A stretch of 48,051 bases of DNA, taken from contig JAHEDQ010000007.1 in NCBI GenBank assembly GCA_024641125.1, positions 1 to 48,051 on the forward strand, given 5' to 3'. Both the position numbers and the translations under genes were made by a program. Under the pieces are notes generated by a model, which saw nothing but the letters and a program-made list of their open reading frames with translations, had not been told where the DNA came from and searched no databases. The DNA is from Candidatus Competibacteraceae bacterium (GTDB lineage Bacteria > Pseudomonadota > Gammaproteobacteria > Competibacterales > JAHEDQ01). Each line of letters begins with the position of its first letter. The first letter of the stretch is position 1. Positions 1 through 8,536 of the stretch are shown piece by piece.

Positions 1-135
1 CATCCGAACCGTCCCGGGCGCGTCATGCGCCGACTCAAACGCCTGTTCAATCGGGCCGAGGTGGAGGCGGTTGAGATCAACATTCTGCGCGGTATTCTCG
101 GCGCCGCGCAGACACGCCACGGTGGTCATCGCTGA
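1..135 (+). CDS. trmJ: TrmJ C-terminal end (partial)
   Basis: Open frame from the first base to the TGA at 133-135 encodes the last 44 residues of a protein. The tail, with MRRLKRLFNRAEVEAVEINI followed by LRGILGAAQ, matches the conserved C-terminus of TrmJ, the SPOUT-class tRNA (cytidine/uridine-2'-O) methyltransferase acting on nucleotide 32 of the anticodon loop. The catalytic part lies outside the window. In many gammaproteobacteria trmJ is followed by cysE and/or iscR; here cysE does follow, which supports the call. Confidence 0.85.
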   Translation, partial: HPNRPGRVMRRLKRLFNRAEVEAVEINILRGILGAAQTRHGGHR

Positions 136-200
136 TCGCGTCCTGGGTCCTATCGATCGAGTCATTGAACGACCCCAATCGATGAGATCCTCCGGGGGTG

Positions 201-206
201 TATAAT
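201..206 (+). promoter_or_regulatory. -10 box upstream of cysE
   Basis: A perfect TATAAT lies at 201-206. No good -35 is present at the normal distance (178-183 reads ATCGAT). Transcription starting near 212-213 would give a leader of about 44 bases before the ATG at 257. It also makes the TTG at 206 an unlikely start codon, because that codon overlaps the box. Confidence 0.4.
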
Positions 207-256
207 TGTTGACTCGTGTGCTAAGAAATAGTGTCGATCAACAGGCGGTCTTGAGC

Positions 257-1063
257 ATGTTCAGGCAGTTTCGGGAAGACATCTACTGCGTATTCGACCG
301 CGATCCGGCGGCGCGCAACGTATTTGAGATCGTAACCACTTACCCCGGCATCCATGCGATTTTAATCCATCGCCTCAGTCACCGGCTCTGGCGCATGGGG
401 CTCAAGTGGTTGGCGCGGATGCTGTCGACCATTGCACGCTGGCTCACCGGTATCGAGATCCATCCAGGTGCCCGCATCGGTCGTCGTTTTTTTATTGACC
501 ACGGAATGGGGGTTGTGATTGGTGAGACCGCCGAGGTGGGGGAAGACTGCACGCTGTATCACGGTGTGACCTTGGGTGGCACCAGTTGGAACAAAGGGAA
601 ACGGCATCCGACGCTGGAAGACAACGTGGTCGTGGGTGCGGGCGCCAAGATTTTGGGTCCGGTCGTGGTGCACCGGGGCGCCCGAATCGGATCCAATTCG
701 GTTGTGCTCAAGGATGTGCCCGCCGAGGCGACGGTGGTCGGTGTTCCTGGACAGGTCGTGCGCCGTGCGGTCGAGGATGCGGATCATGCCCGCCGCCGGG
801 CATTCGCCGCCAAGATCGGATTTGACGCCTACGGCACCACGCCCGATATGCCCGATCCGGTGACCCACGCGGTCAACCATATGCTGGATCACATCCATGC
901 CATGGACAACCGCATCGAAGAGCTGTGCAACCTGATGCGCACAGTGGGCGCCGAGCCGGGCACCACACGCCTGCCGGAGCTGGACTCATGCGAGCTTGAA
1001 GGCAGTGAGCCGGATAAGCCCGTGGACGAGGTGACGGTGCGGCGCGCCGGCGCCGTCGACTGA
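257..1063 (+). CDS. cysE: Serine O-acetyltransferase
   Basis: Transfers acetyl from acetyl-CoA to L-serine to make O-acetylserine, the acceptor for sulfide in cysteine synthesis; a cytosolic enzyme. The 268-residue product has the alpha-helical N-terminus ([17 protein letters not shown]), then left-handed hexapeptide repeats with the family signature [17 protein letters not shown] carrying the catalytic histidine, and [18 protein letters not shown]-terminal tail of about 90 residues follows the beta-helix, as in the CysE type linked to isc operons. I chose ATG 257 over the in-frame TTG 206 because family proteins start at MFRQF and the TTG overlaps the -10 box. trmJ lies upstream, but iscR does not follow as it does in Pseudomonas or Azotobacter. 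Confidence 0.95.
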   Translation: MFRQFREDIYCVFDRDPAARNVFEIVTTYPGIHAILIHRLSHRLWRMGLKWLARMLSTIARWLTGIEIHPGARIGRRFFIDHGMGVVIGETAEVGEDCTLYHGVTLGGTSWNKGKRHPTLEDNVVVGAGAKILGPVVVHRGARIGSNSVVLKDVPAEATVVGVPGQVVRRAVEDADHARRRAFAAKIGFDAYGTTPDMPDPVTHAVNHMLDHIHAMDNRIEELCNLMRTVGAEPGTTRLPELDSCELEGSEPDKPVDEVTVRRAGAVD

Positions 1064-1106
1064 TGCGGCTCGTGCCTGCCCCGTCACGGCGGTGCACGCC
1101 GTTCGG

Positions 1107-2609
1107 TCAGGTTGCTGTGTTCACCTGATCCAGCAGATATTGCACCAGCAGGGGTACCGGTCTGCCGGTTGCGCCCTTGTTGGTGTCTCCACTGATCCAG
1201 GCCGTCCCCGCGATATCCAGATGCGCCCAGTGATACTTTTTTGCGAATCGGGACAGAAAACACGCCGCTGTGATTGCGCCGCCGTAAGGCCCGCCGATGT
1301 TCGCCATGTCGGCAAAGTTACTGTTCAGCTGATCCTGGTAGTCGTCCCACAGGGGCAATTCCCAGGCGCGGTCGGCCGCCGCTTTCCCTGCTGCCAACAA
1401 GTCGTTGGCCAGCGGTTCGTGGTTGGAGAACAGTCCGTGGGGTATTTTACCCAGCGCGGCCACGCAGGCGCCGGTGAGGGTTGCGATGTCGATCACCGTG
1501 GTCGGTTCATAGCGCTCTGCATAGGTCAGCGCATCGCACAGAATGAGTCGGCCCTCGGCGTCCGTGTTGAGGATCTCTATGGTCTGCCCTGACAAGCTGG
1601 TCACCACGTCGCCGGGTTTGGTGGCGCGCCCGTCCGGCATGTTCTCGGTGGTTGGCACCAGGACCACCAGATTCAGCGGCAGCTCCAGGTCGACGCAAGC
1701 GCGCATCGTGCCCAACACGGCCGCTGCACCGCACATGTCGAACTTCATTTCGTCCATGCCCTTGCCGGGTTTGAGCGAGATACCGCCGCTGTCGAAGGTC
1801 ACACCTTTACCCACCAGGACAATGGGCGGCTGCTTCTTTTTTCCGCCCCGGTACTCCAGAACGATCAGCTTGGCCGGCTGCTCGGAACCGGCGCTGACCG
1901 ACAGCAGGGATCCCATACCAAGCTTGGCCATGCTCGCCTCGTTCAACACCCGCGCGGACAGGCTCTTATGGTTCTTGCCCATGCTGGTGGCGTAGTCCGC
2001 CAGGTAGCTGGGGGTGCAGATGTTGCCCGGCTGGTTGGCAAGGTCCCGAGCAGTCCGCATCCCCTCGACAATGGCGGCGCCCTCCCGCACCGCGCGATTA
2101 CCGTCGGGCAGATCCCGCCGATTCGGCACGCTCAGGGTCAGTTTGCGCAGTGGACGCCGGGGTTGGTCTTTCTCCCTCTTGAGCGCATCGAACTGGTATA
2201 GCGATCCGCCGGTGGCTTCCACCGCCTGACGCAACTTCCATCGATCATCGCGCCCCCGCACGGTGAGTTCGGTTAGATAGCTGACCGCCTCGGTGGCGCC
2301 AGTGTTGTTCAGAGTAGTGGTGGCCTGAGCGATGATGTCCCGGTAGCGACGATCGACCAGGTCGCGTTCGCGGCCGCATCCCACCATCAGTACGCGGTCG
2401 CAGATCACGTTTTTGACAGCGTGCAGGATCAGGGTTTGCCCGAGCTTGCCGTCCATGTCACCGCGGCGAATGATGCCGGACAGTTCGCCGCCACTGGCCT
2501 CATCGAGTTGCTCGGCGGCTGGAGACAGACGCCGCGACTCGTAAATGCCCACTACGACGCAGGCTGTTCTTTGCTTTTCGGGATTTCCATTCTTGACTGC
2601 GAATTTCAT
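1107..2609 (-). CDS. pepA: Leucyl aminopeptidase (M17)
   Basis: Cytosolic dinuclear-metal aminopeptidase releasing N-terminal residues from peptides; in some bacteria it also binds DNA in site-specific recombination and pyrimidine regulation. The 500-residue product has the M17 signature NTDAEGRL and the metal/active-site segment VGKGVTFDSGGISLKPG followed by DEMKFDMCGAAAV, all intact. The start at 2609 (MKFAVKNG) suits the family better than the ATG nine codons upstream. It converges with cysE. In gammaproteobacteria pepA usually faces lptF directly; here a cyclase-hydrolase gene sits between them. Confidence 0.95.
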   Translation of the reverse strand: MKFAVKNGNPEKQRTACVVVGIYESRRLSPAAEQLDEASGGELSGIIRRGDMDGKLGQTLILHAVKNVICDRVLMVGCGRERDLVDRRYRDIIAQATTTLNNTGATEAVSYLTELTVRGRDDRWKLRQAVEATGGSLYQFDALKREKDQPRRPLRKLTLSVPNRRDLPDGNRAVREGAAIVEGMRTARDLANQPGNICTPSYLADYATSMGKNHKSLSARVLNEASMAKLGMGSLLSVSAGSEQPAKLIVLEYRGGKKKQPPIVLVGKGVTFDSGGISLKPGKGMDEMKFDMCGAAAVLGTMRACVDLELPLNLVVLVPTTENMPDGRATKPGDVVTSLSGQTIEILNTDAEGRLILCDALTYAERYEPTTVIDIATLTGACVAALGKIPHGLFSNHEPLANDLLAAGKAAADRAWELPLWDDYQDQLNSNFADMANIGGPYGGAITAACFLSRFAKKYHWAHLDIAGTAWISGDTNKGATGRPVPLLVQYLLDQVNTAT

Positions 2610-2806
2610 TAAGGCGGCTCCAACTCGATGCGGCATAGGTGTGTCTGGAAAATGGGCGGTTCGGGGCTCGAACGGGTGCGCCGGGTCTCGCTCCGCCGGC
2701 TGAAACGCGGACTCTGTGCGCTGGCAGCCAACGACGGCCCCGATCGCAGGGAAATGGTACAGGAAATCCAGGCTGGCGACTGCTGCCCCGGGATGATCTC
2801 CCCGCG

Positions 2807-4201
2807 TCAGGCGTGCGCGGCTAGAAAGGATCGCACTTCGCGCTGCAGCAATGGCCAGGCAGGGTCGTTATCCGGCATCAGGTGATTATCGCTGTCATAG
2901 GCAATAAAGCGGGCATTTGGCAGGCCGGCAGCAAGTTGGCGACTCTGCTCGATTGGCTGCATGCGGTCGCCGCGGGCGTGCAAAACCAAACAGGGTGCCT
3001 GAACGGCGCCCAACTGGCGGGTCACGTCCAAGTGATCCACCACGTCACGAAACCGTCCAAGATTTTCCGGAGAGATCATCTCCAGCATGTCCTCGGCGTA
3101 GCCTCGACGTTCCTCTTCGCTGGCCCCTGGTATAATAATTTGCGCCAGCAGATCCCGCAGCGATGGATAATCGTCGTCCCAGCCAGCGGTCATCATCGCC
3201 CGGAATGCGCCCGCCAGTTCTGTGTCTTTCTTGGAGCCTCGATTGGCCCGACCGAGGGGGAATCCACCGATCATGACGATTGCGGATACCCGCTCGGGAT
3301 GACGGGCGGCAAAGGCGGCAGCGACCGCACAGCCCTGAGATATAGCCACGATCGGTGCCCGCTGGACGGGCACGGTGTCAAACACGGATTCAAGGTCGTC
3401 TACGAAATCGTCAAATGTGATGCTGTCAAGGTCCCAGTCGGACAAGCCATTACCCCTGGCATCGAATCGCACAAGCCTGAACTGCTCTGAAACGGCGGTG
3501 ATAATGGGTGCCAAACCGGGATTGCGCCAATCCAGATCCAGATGCCCAATCCAGTTGGGGGCCTTGACCACCGGCAGTCCATCGCCGTTCATGGTCCAGG
3601 CCAGGCGCACCTGGTCCCGGGTGGTACAAAAGCGGATCTGCTGCGATTCAGCCTGTCTCTTGCGGCGGCCGTTAACCGCGGGGTCGGTGAAATCCACGGA
3701 AAGCACTTCGATGGGTTGTGCGATGCCTTTGAATGAGTGGACGCCTTCACGACGCAGTCGAAACGGGAGGTTGCTGCCCGCCAGATCACACAGCGTGCGT
3801 GAGGCTAAAACGGCTCCGGGATGCGCAGTCGCCTGGAGTCTGGCCGCGATGTTGACGCCGTCGCCAAATATGTCTCCGCCCTCTGCGACCACGTCACCGG
3901 CATGGATGCCGGCGCGCAAACGAATGGGTTCCGGTTGATGAAACGGCGCGTCCGGTTCGCGGAGCGCCAGCTGTATCCGCACCGCGCATTCCAGTGCCTG
4001 GGATGCGGCTGCGAATTCAATCAGGGCGCCGTCGCCCATAAGCTTGACAATATGCCCTTCCGAGGCGGCCACCGCGGGTCTCACCACCGAACGGTAAATC
4101 GCGTTCAGGGCTGCCAGGACGCCGTTCGCATCCGACTGCATCATTCGGCTGTAGCCCACCACGTCCAGCGCTATAATGGCGGCCAGCCTTTTGATCGACA
4201 T
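2807..4201 (-). CDS. Class III nucleotide cyclase fused to alpha/beta hydrolase
   Basis: Two-domain protein of 464 residues. Residues 1-170 are a class III adenylate/guanylate cyclase domain. The metal-binding Asp13 (LDVVGYSRMM) and Asp56 (KLMGDGALIEF), a substrate-type Lys52 and the DGVNIAARLQ segment with Asn and Arg are all present, so it looks active. Residues 190-464 form an alpha/beta hydrolase with nucleophile elbow AISQGCAVA, an acid in HARGDRMQP and a histidine in SDNHLM, so the triad is complete. No membrane segment or signal peptide is visible. The protein may couple cAMP production to a small ligand or ester sensed by the hydrolase half, but the substrate is unknown. It lies between pepA and lptF and is divergent from lptF. 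Confidence 0.85.
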   Translation of the reverse strand: MSIKRLAAIIALDVVGYSRMMQSDANGVLAALNAIYRSVVRPAVAASEGHIVKLMGDGALIEFAAASQALECAVRIQLALREPDAPFHQPEPIRLRAGIHAGDVVAEGGDIFGDGVNIAARLQATAHPGAVLASRTLCDLAGSNLPFRLRREGVHSFKGIAQPIEVLSVDFTDPAVNGRRKRQAESQQIRFCTTRDQVRLAWTMNGDGLPVVKAPNWIGHLDLDWRNPGLAPIITAVSEQFRLVRFDARGNGLSDWDLDSITFDDFVDDLESVFDTVPVQRAPIVAISQGCAVAAAFAARHPERVSAIVMIGGFPLGRANRGSKKDTELAGAFRAMMTAGWDDDYPSLRDLLAQIIIPGASEEERRGYAEDMLEMISPENLGRFRDVVDHLDVTRQLGAVQAPCLVLHARGDRMQPIEQSRQLAAGLPNARFIAYDSDNHLMPDNDPAWPLLQREVRSFLAAHA

Positions 4202-4426
4202 GGGCGGTGCTCCCGGTGGGCTATTCGAACCGTACGCGGGGGACCCGTTACGAGTCTTGTTGGATCGCGTACCCGCAGGTTTCAGTATAGGAGGTCATCG
4301 AGATTTTGGCCTATAACGCCTCGCATCGGGACTTGAGCGGCGGCAGCAGATCATGCGGGCCTTGGCTTGTACTGTACGGCGCCAACACCGCAGAATCGCG
4401 GCGGGGGTGCCTCGGCCTTTACATCC

Positions 4427-5563
4427 ATGTTCTTGCTTCGGAGTGCCGGCGTTTTGGGACGTATAGACCGATATCTGTTGCGGGAACTGACCCAGTCATT
4501 TGTAGCCGTGTTTCTGGTGCTATCGCTGGTTTCTCTCAGCAACGCGCTGGCGCAGTATCTGACTCAAATCGCTGAGGGGCGTCTGGCCGGCGACGCCTTG
4601 CTGATTCTGCTGGCCTTGAAATCAGTCCGATTGCTGACCGTACTGGTTCCGCTGGGATTGCTGCTGGGTGTCATGTTGGCGCTGGGGCGTCTGTACCGGG
4701 ACAGCGAGATGACGGCATTGATGGCCTGTGGTATCGGTCCTTCACAGATCTACCGCGTACTGGCTATGTTTGGTTTTCCTCTGATTCTTGGTCTGGCCTG
4801 GTTCTCGTTCCAGGGCGGTCCCTGGGCCGTCAGCCTAAGCAGTGAGTTCAGGTACCGGGCGGCGCAGAGTGCGCAGATTACGCTTGCCGCGCCGGGACAG
4901 TTCCGGGAGATGGGTGGTGGGCAGCTGGTGGCCTATGCCGCGGGCTCGGATCCCGACAGCGGTGAGTTGATCGGTGTTTTTTTGCAACGCAGCGAGCCGG
5001 ATCGGGACACCCTTGTCACCGGCCGGCGTGGGCGCCAGTACGTAGACCCAGATAGTGGTGCGCGGTATTTGATCCTGCGTTACGGACAGCAGACTGAAAG
5101 CACACCGGGCCAGCTGGATTTTCAGATCACCGAGTTCGAAGAAATGGCTGTGCTGATCGATGATTCGGGTTCCGACGAACGCAGTACAGACAGTGAAGAA
5201 AAACCGTTGGGGCAGATTCTGGCGTCGAGCGCCTTGGGTGATGTGGCTGAATTGCATTGGCGCATCGCCCCACCGGTGGCGGCCTTAGTGCTGTTGTTGC
5301 TGGCGCCGCCGCTGGCTCACGCCCGCCCCAGGGACGGGCGCTACGGGCGGTTGACTCTGGCGATTCTTGTGTTCGTGATCTACCTCAATCTCCTGGGTGT
5401 GGGCCGTGTCTGGATCGAACGGGGTGACGTCTCTCCGGGATTGGGATTGTGGTGGGTCCACGCCGGTGTCTTGCTATTGGTCGGCGGCTTTCTGTTTCGC
5501 GGGCAGCCCTATGGTCTGCGGGTCCGCCATGCTGCGGATGACCCGCCGCAGCGGAGGGAATGA
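4427..5563 (+). CDS. lptF: LPS export permease LptF
   Basis: Inner-membrane subunit of the LptB2FG ABC transporter, which lifts lipopolysaccharide from the inner membrane to the periplasmic bridge. The product (378 residues from this ATG) shows the N-terminal RIDRYLLRELTQSF motif, three N-terminal membrane segments, a periplasmic beta-jellyroll region (about residues 110-240) and three C-terminal membrane segments. The start is uncertain. ATG 4427 has no clear ribosome site; TTG 4454 has GGAG about ten bases upstream and would place the RIDRYLLRE motif at the extreme N-terminus, as in the family. The stop is followed within five bases by lptG, so the two are translationally coupled. Confidence 0.93.
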   Translation: MFLLRSAGVLGRIDRYLLRELTQSFVAVFLVLSLVSLSNALAQYLTQIAEGRLAGDALLILLALKSVRLLTVLVPLGLLLGVMLALGRLYRDSEMTALMACGIGPSQIYRVLAMFGFPLILGLAWFSFQGGPWAVSLSSEFRYRAAQSAQITLAAPGQFREMGGGQLVAYAAGSDPDSGELIGVFLQRSEPDRDTLVTGRRGRQYVDPDSGARYLILRYGQQTESTPGQLDFQITEFEEMAVLIDDSGSDERSTDSEEKPLGQILASSALGDVAELHWRIAPPVAALVLLLLAPPLAHARPRDGRYGRLTLAILVFVIYLNLLGVGRVWIERGDVSPGLGLWWVHAGVLLLVGGFLFRGQPYGLRVRHAADDPPQRRE

Positions 5564-5567
5564 GCGG

Positions 5568-6641
5568 TTGTTGTTGAGTATTCTGGATCGCTACATTTTT
5601 GGCGCTGTATTGCGGGCGGCGCTGCTGTCTTTACTCGTGCTGGTGGCGCTACAGAGTCTGTTCGTGTTTCTTGCCGAGTTCGACAATCTGGGCGACGCGG
5701 ACTACGGCGTGGTTGCCGCCGCCGGCTACCTGCTGGCCACCATGCCCGAGCGGGTGATTGAAGTCCTCCCGCTTGCTTTCCTCTTGGGTGGATTGCTCGG
5801 CATGGGCGGATTGGCCCATGGCAGCGAGCTGGTGGTGATGAGGGCCTCGGGACGCTCGGTCTTTAGATTGGTCATGGCAGCGATGATGCCCGGTGTTCTG
5901 CTGGTGGGTGTCGGCTCCTGGCTGGGCGAGGCGGTGGCACCGGAGCTTAGCCAGCAGGCCAACCAGCAGCGGGCGATGGCCCGTGGCAAGAGCCTGAGTA
6001 TTCTACAGGGGCGCGGGTTCTGGGCCCGCAGCGGAGATGAGTTTGTCCACGTCAATCGCATCAGCCCGGATGGGCATCTCGAGGGTGTGGACCTGTATCG
6101 AATCGACACCGATGCCATGCGTCTGCGTGGCGTCAGCCGGGCCCAGACCGGCATCTATCGCAATGGTGAATGGCATCTTCAGTCCTTGACCGAGGTGGAA
6201 ATGACCGATCGGGGCGTTATACGCCGGTCCAGCACGGAGCACATTTGGAATGCGTCCATAAGCCCCCGCCTGTTGGGTGTACTGGCGTTGGAGCCCGAGA
6301 TGCTCTCCATGCGCGATCTGAGCCTGTATGCGGGCTACCTCGAAAGCAATGGACTCGGGGCCGATGCCCATCGTCTGGCTTGGTGGAACAAGCTGGTGGC
6401 GCCGGTGGGTAATCTGGTTATGTTGTTTATCGCCATGCCGTTGGTGTTTGGGAGTCTGCGATCGCGGGGCGCTGGCCAGCGATTGTTCATCGGTGTCATT
6501 CTTGGGCTGTCCTACTTCCTGGTCAATCGCACCTTGAGCAGCGTTGTGCTGGCTTATGGGTTTCCGCCCGTGCTCAGCGCGATGGCGCCCCCGGTTCTGT
6601 TTTTCGCAGTTGCTCTGTTCGCCATGGCGCGCATACGCTGA
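5568..6641 (+). CDS. lptG: LPS export permease LptG
   Basis: Partner of LptF in the LptB2FG lipopolysaccharide extractor. The 357-residue product has the LSILDRYIFGAVLRA start, three membrane segments, the periplasmic domain and C-terminal segments ending in a short basic tail. The start is TTG 5568, preceded by GGAGGG at 5553-5558 with nine-base spacing. The frame is open further upstream inside lptF, but that part reads out of frame through LptF and is not family-like. It begins five bases after the lptF stop and ends head-to-head (tail-to-tail, six-base gap) with the RDD gene. Confidence 0.95.
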   Translation: MLLSILDRYIFGAVLRAALLSLLVLVALQSLFVFLAEFDNLGDADYGVVAAAGYLLATMPERVIEVLPLAFLLGGLLGMGGLAHGSELVVMRASGRSVFRLVMAAMMPGVLLVGVGSWLGEAVAPELSQQANQQRAMARGKSLSILQGRGFWARSGDEFVHVNRISPDGHLEGVDLYRIDTDAMRLRGVSRAQTGIYRNGEWHLQSLTEVEMTDRGVIRRSSTEHIWNASISPRLLGVLALEPEMLSMRDLSLYAGYLESNGLGADAHRLAWWNKLVAPVGNLVMLFIAMPLVFGSLRSRGAGQRLFIGVILGLSYFLVNRTLSSVVLAYGFPPVLSAMAPPVLFFAVALFAMARIR

Positions 6642-6647
6642 CCCGGA

Positions 6648-7211
6648 TCACCGTTGTTCGCGTTTCCGGGCCGGCCTGGGTAACAGCACCACCCGTGACT
6701 TTGACGCGATGTCGTTCCAACTGCGTCGCTGGCGGTCAATCTGGATCCAGGCGTAGCTCACACCGCAGGGTAGCAGTGCGCCGGCGTACTGCAGCACGCT
6801 GTGCCCTGCGGCATTGTCGGTCTTGGGTTGCCGGCCGAGCCAGAGCAATCCCAGGCCCAGCAGTGTCAGCGGCACCGCGACCCTGATCAGAGCCTGACTC
6901 CAGGTCACGCCGTGACCGTCCATGGTTTGCAGCCGCAGACGCCAGGCGCGCATGCCCAGAGTTTGGCCGCCATGGGTCCAGAACCAGCCAAAGAATCCAT
7001 AGCACACCAAGGCCAGGTAGAGTTGGAACCAGTGTTCGCCAGCGGCGGGCGCCGCAACGCCCATCGTGCGAGCGCCCAGCAGGGCCGCAAGTGCCGCCAG
7101 CATCAGCACCGCGGTCAGCAGCAACAGATCGTAGAACAGGGCGGTCAAGCGGCGCAGCAGGCCTGGTGTGGCGACCGCCCCTTTATGTTGCGCAACGTTA
7201 TCAGAAGGCAT
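6648..7211 (-). CDS. RDD family membrane protein
   Basis: A 187-residue integral membrane protein. The N-terminal LLRRLTALFYDLLLLTAVL places the R-D pair of the RDD domain in the first membrane segment, and TLGMRAWRLRLQTMDG is the usual cytosolic motif. About four to five hydrophobic segments are visible. RDD proteins are of largely unknown function, with transport suggested for some. A gene of this family commonly sits beside lptG in gammaproteobacteria, as here, where the two converge. Confidence 0.85.
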   Translation of the reverse strand: MPSDNVAQHKGAVATPGLLRRLTALFYDLLLLTAVLMLAALAALLGARTMGVAAPAAGEHWFQLYLALVCYGFFGWFWTHGGQTLGMRAWRLRLQTMDGHGVTWSQALIRVAVPLTLLGLGLLWLGRQPKTDNAAGHSVLQYAGALLPCGVSYAWIQIDRQRRSWNDIASKSRVVLLPRPARKREQR

Positions 7212-7338
7212 CTAACAGGTCTTGCTCCTGTGCCTCGACGTGGCGGCGGATGATTTCGGGTGAGTGCAGCCCTGGCTCGTGTGACAAGCGCTTTCACCGG
7301 TCGTATGATCGGGCCAAAGCATAACGTATTACGTACCC

Positions 7339-7366
7339 ATGACGAGCATTTCATCCGGGTGATAAT
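7339..7366 (+). promoter_or_regulatory. Possible sigma-70 promoter for the DUF2173-like cluster
   Basis: ATGACG at 7339-7344 (four of six bases match TTGACA), a 16-base spacer and GATAAT at 7361-7366 give a plausible vegetative promoter. It would leave a leader of roughly 37 bases before GTG 7410. This is recognised by eye only. Confidence 0.3.
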
Positions 7367-7409
7367 CGGGTGGTGCTTTCCCGGGGGAGAGGGTAGGGGT
7401 CGGTCGAGC

Positions 7410-7769
7410 GTGAGCATAGTCTCGGATCTGGTGACGCGTCCCGGTGTTGTGGCGGCGGGCGAATACGCCTACAGGGGAGATCGGTTTGCCTACAAGGGTG
7501 ATCTCAGTGAAGAGTGGGCGCGCATGGCCTCCATCATGTGCCGTGCGACGACCATGTCTGCGTCGATGCAGGGCCGCATGCTGGATGGGGTGTCGTTCAA
7601 ACCCAGCGGCATTGCGCCAGTGCGCGGATGGTTTGTACGCGGTCCGCGGTTCTCCGTCTGTGTTGTTGCCAACGTGTTTTGCATGATCGAAAACGACACG
7701 GCGTCGCTGAATGCCATAGTGGCTGAACTCAAGCGGGCGTTGGCCGACGCGCCGGCGGATCTGGTGTAG
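7410..7769 (+). CDS. DUF2173-like protein, copy 1
   Basis: Small soluble protein of 119 residues, starting at GTG 7410 with TAGGGGT nine bases upstream. It opens with SDLVTRPGVVAAGEYAYRGD and has a later block PVRGWFVRGPRFSVCVVANV. Length and layout (an N-terminal 'xPGVVAAGEF' strand pair, a helix rich in Met/Ala, then an 'RGW' strand and a hydrophobic strand with Cys) fit the DUF2173 family, which I recall as related to roadblock/LC7 fold proteins. No catalytic motif is visible. It is first of three tandem paralogs. The exact biochemical role is unknown. Confidence 0.7.
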   Translation: MSIVSDLVTRPGVVAAGEYAYRGDRFAYKGDLSEEWARMASIMCRATTMSASMQGRMLDGVSFKPSGIAPVRGWFVRGPRFSVCVVANVFCMIENDTASLNAIVAELKRALADAPADLV

Positions 7770-7813
7770 CGCTTCGATCTGACGGGCATAGGAACTTGGG
7801 GAGGAAACGGCAC

Positions 7814-8188
7814 ATGGCACGTGCAACGCTGTCTGAATTGCTCACGCTGCCGGGCGCCGTAGCAGCGTTCGAGTTTACCGGTGGTGGTCTTTTGCTGGAC
7901 CACAGGCTGGTGGAAACCAGCCCCTTGGATGTGACCACATTGGATTTAATGGCGCGCATGTGCGCGGCCAATCTGAGCATTGCCGGCATGCAGGCATTGG
8001 GTTGGGAAACGGTGACCGGCATGACCGGATTCGATCCGGTCAGGACGTTTTCGCTGATCGGCTTCGACTGGTCCGTCAGTGTTGTCCGTCCAGGGAATGA
8101 ACGGTGCGACGACCCGTTCCGCGGGGTGGTCGTGGCCAATGAAAAAGCGGACTACCAGGGTATGTGCGAGGCCTTGGAGCGGGCATGA
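7814..8188 (+). CDS. DUF2173-like protein, copy 2 (divergent)
   Basis: 124 residues, starting at ATG 7814 with GGGGAGGA about nine bases upstream. The N-terminus ELLTLPGAVAAFEFTGGG aligns with copy 1, as does the LMARMCAANLSIAGMQ helix (compare RMASIMCRATTMSASMQ in copy 1). The RGW-VRGP block of copies 1 and 3 is replaced by FSLIGFDWSVSVV, so this copy has diverged in the second half. It overlaps copy 3 by the four bases ATGA. Probably a partner of the neighbouring copies in a hetero-oligomer; that is inference. Confidence 0.65.
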   Translation: MARATLSELLTLPGAVAAFEFTGGGLLLDHRLVETSPLDVTTLDLMARMCAANLSIAGMQALGWETVTGMTGFDPVRTFSLIGFDWSVSVVRPGNERCDDPFRGVVVANEKADYQGMCEALERA

Positions 8189-8517
8189 TCAAGCGTCTGA
8201 TGATTCTCGACGGCGTCACGGCGGCCTGTCAGTTCCGGGATGACGGCAGTCTGATCGAAGGGTATGGCCTGGCGGGCGATCAGCAGTTGGAGAAGCTCGC
8301 TCAATTCGGCCACGAATTTCGCCGCATGGTGCAGGGCAATGCGGATCAGCTTTCGATGTTTACGCAGATGCGCGGGTGGACACCGCCCCGAGGATGGATC
8401 GTTCGGGGCCCCGAGGCTTCGATCTGTAGCGTGGCCAATCTCGTCTGTGTACTGGAAACTGCCCAGGCTCGGGTTGACGAAGTGCTGATCGAGATGGACG
8501 AAGTGTCACGTTGGTGA
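8185..8517 (+). CDS. DUF2173-like protein, copy 3
   Basis: 110 residues, beginning at the ATG inside the ATGA overlap with copy 2, so the two are translationally coupled. MIKRLMILDGVTAACQFRDD and the block PPRGWIVRGPEASICSVANL match copy 1 closely (P.RGW.VRGP..S.C.VAN). No signal peptide, membrane segment or catalytic motif is seen. It is followed by a 19-base gap to the convergent zapD. Function unknown; a scaffold or regulatory role like other roadblock/LC7-type proteins is a guess. Confidence 0.7.
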   Translation: MIKRLMILDGVTAACQFRDDGSLIEGYGLAGDQQLEKLAQFGHEFRRMVQGNADQLSMFTQMRGWTPPRGWIVRGPEASICSVANLVCVLETAQARVDEVLIEMDEVSRW

Positions 8518-8536
8518 TTGCGCCCGACCGGTGAGG

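Noticed and set aside
1086-1102. Hairpin ACGGCG/CGCCGT between cysE and pepA as a terminator
   Set aside because: No T tract on either strand and a short stem; not strong enough to call.
2640-2700. tRNA-like GTTCG/CGAAC pairing in the pepA upstream gap
   Set aside because: No acceptor stem, D-arm or anticodon arm could be built around it; just a small hairpin.
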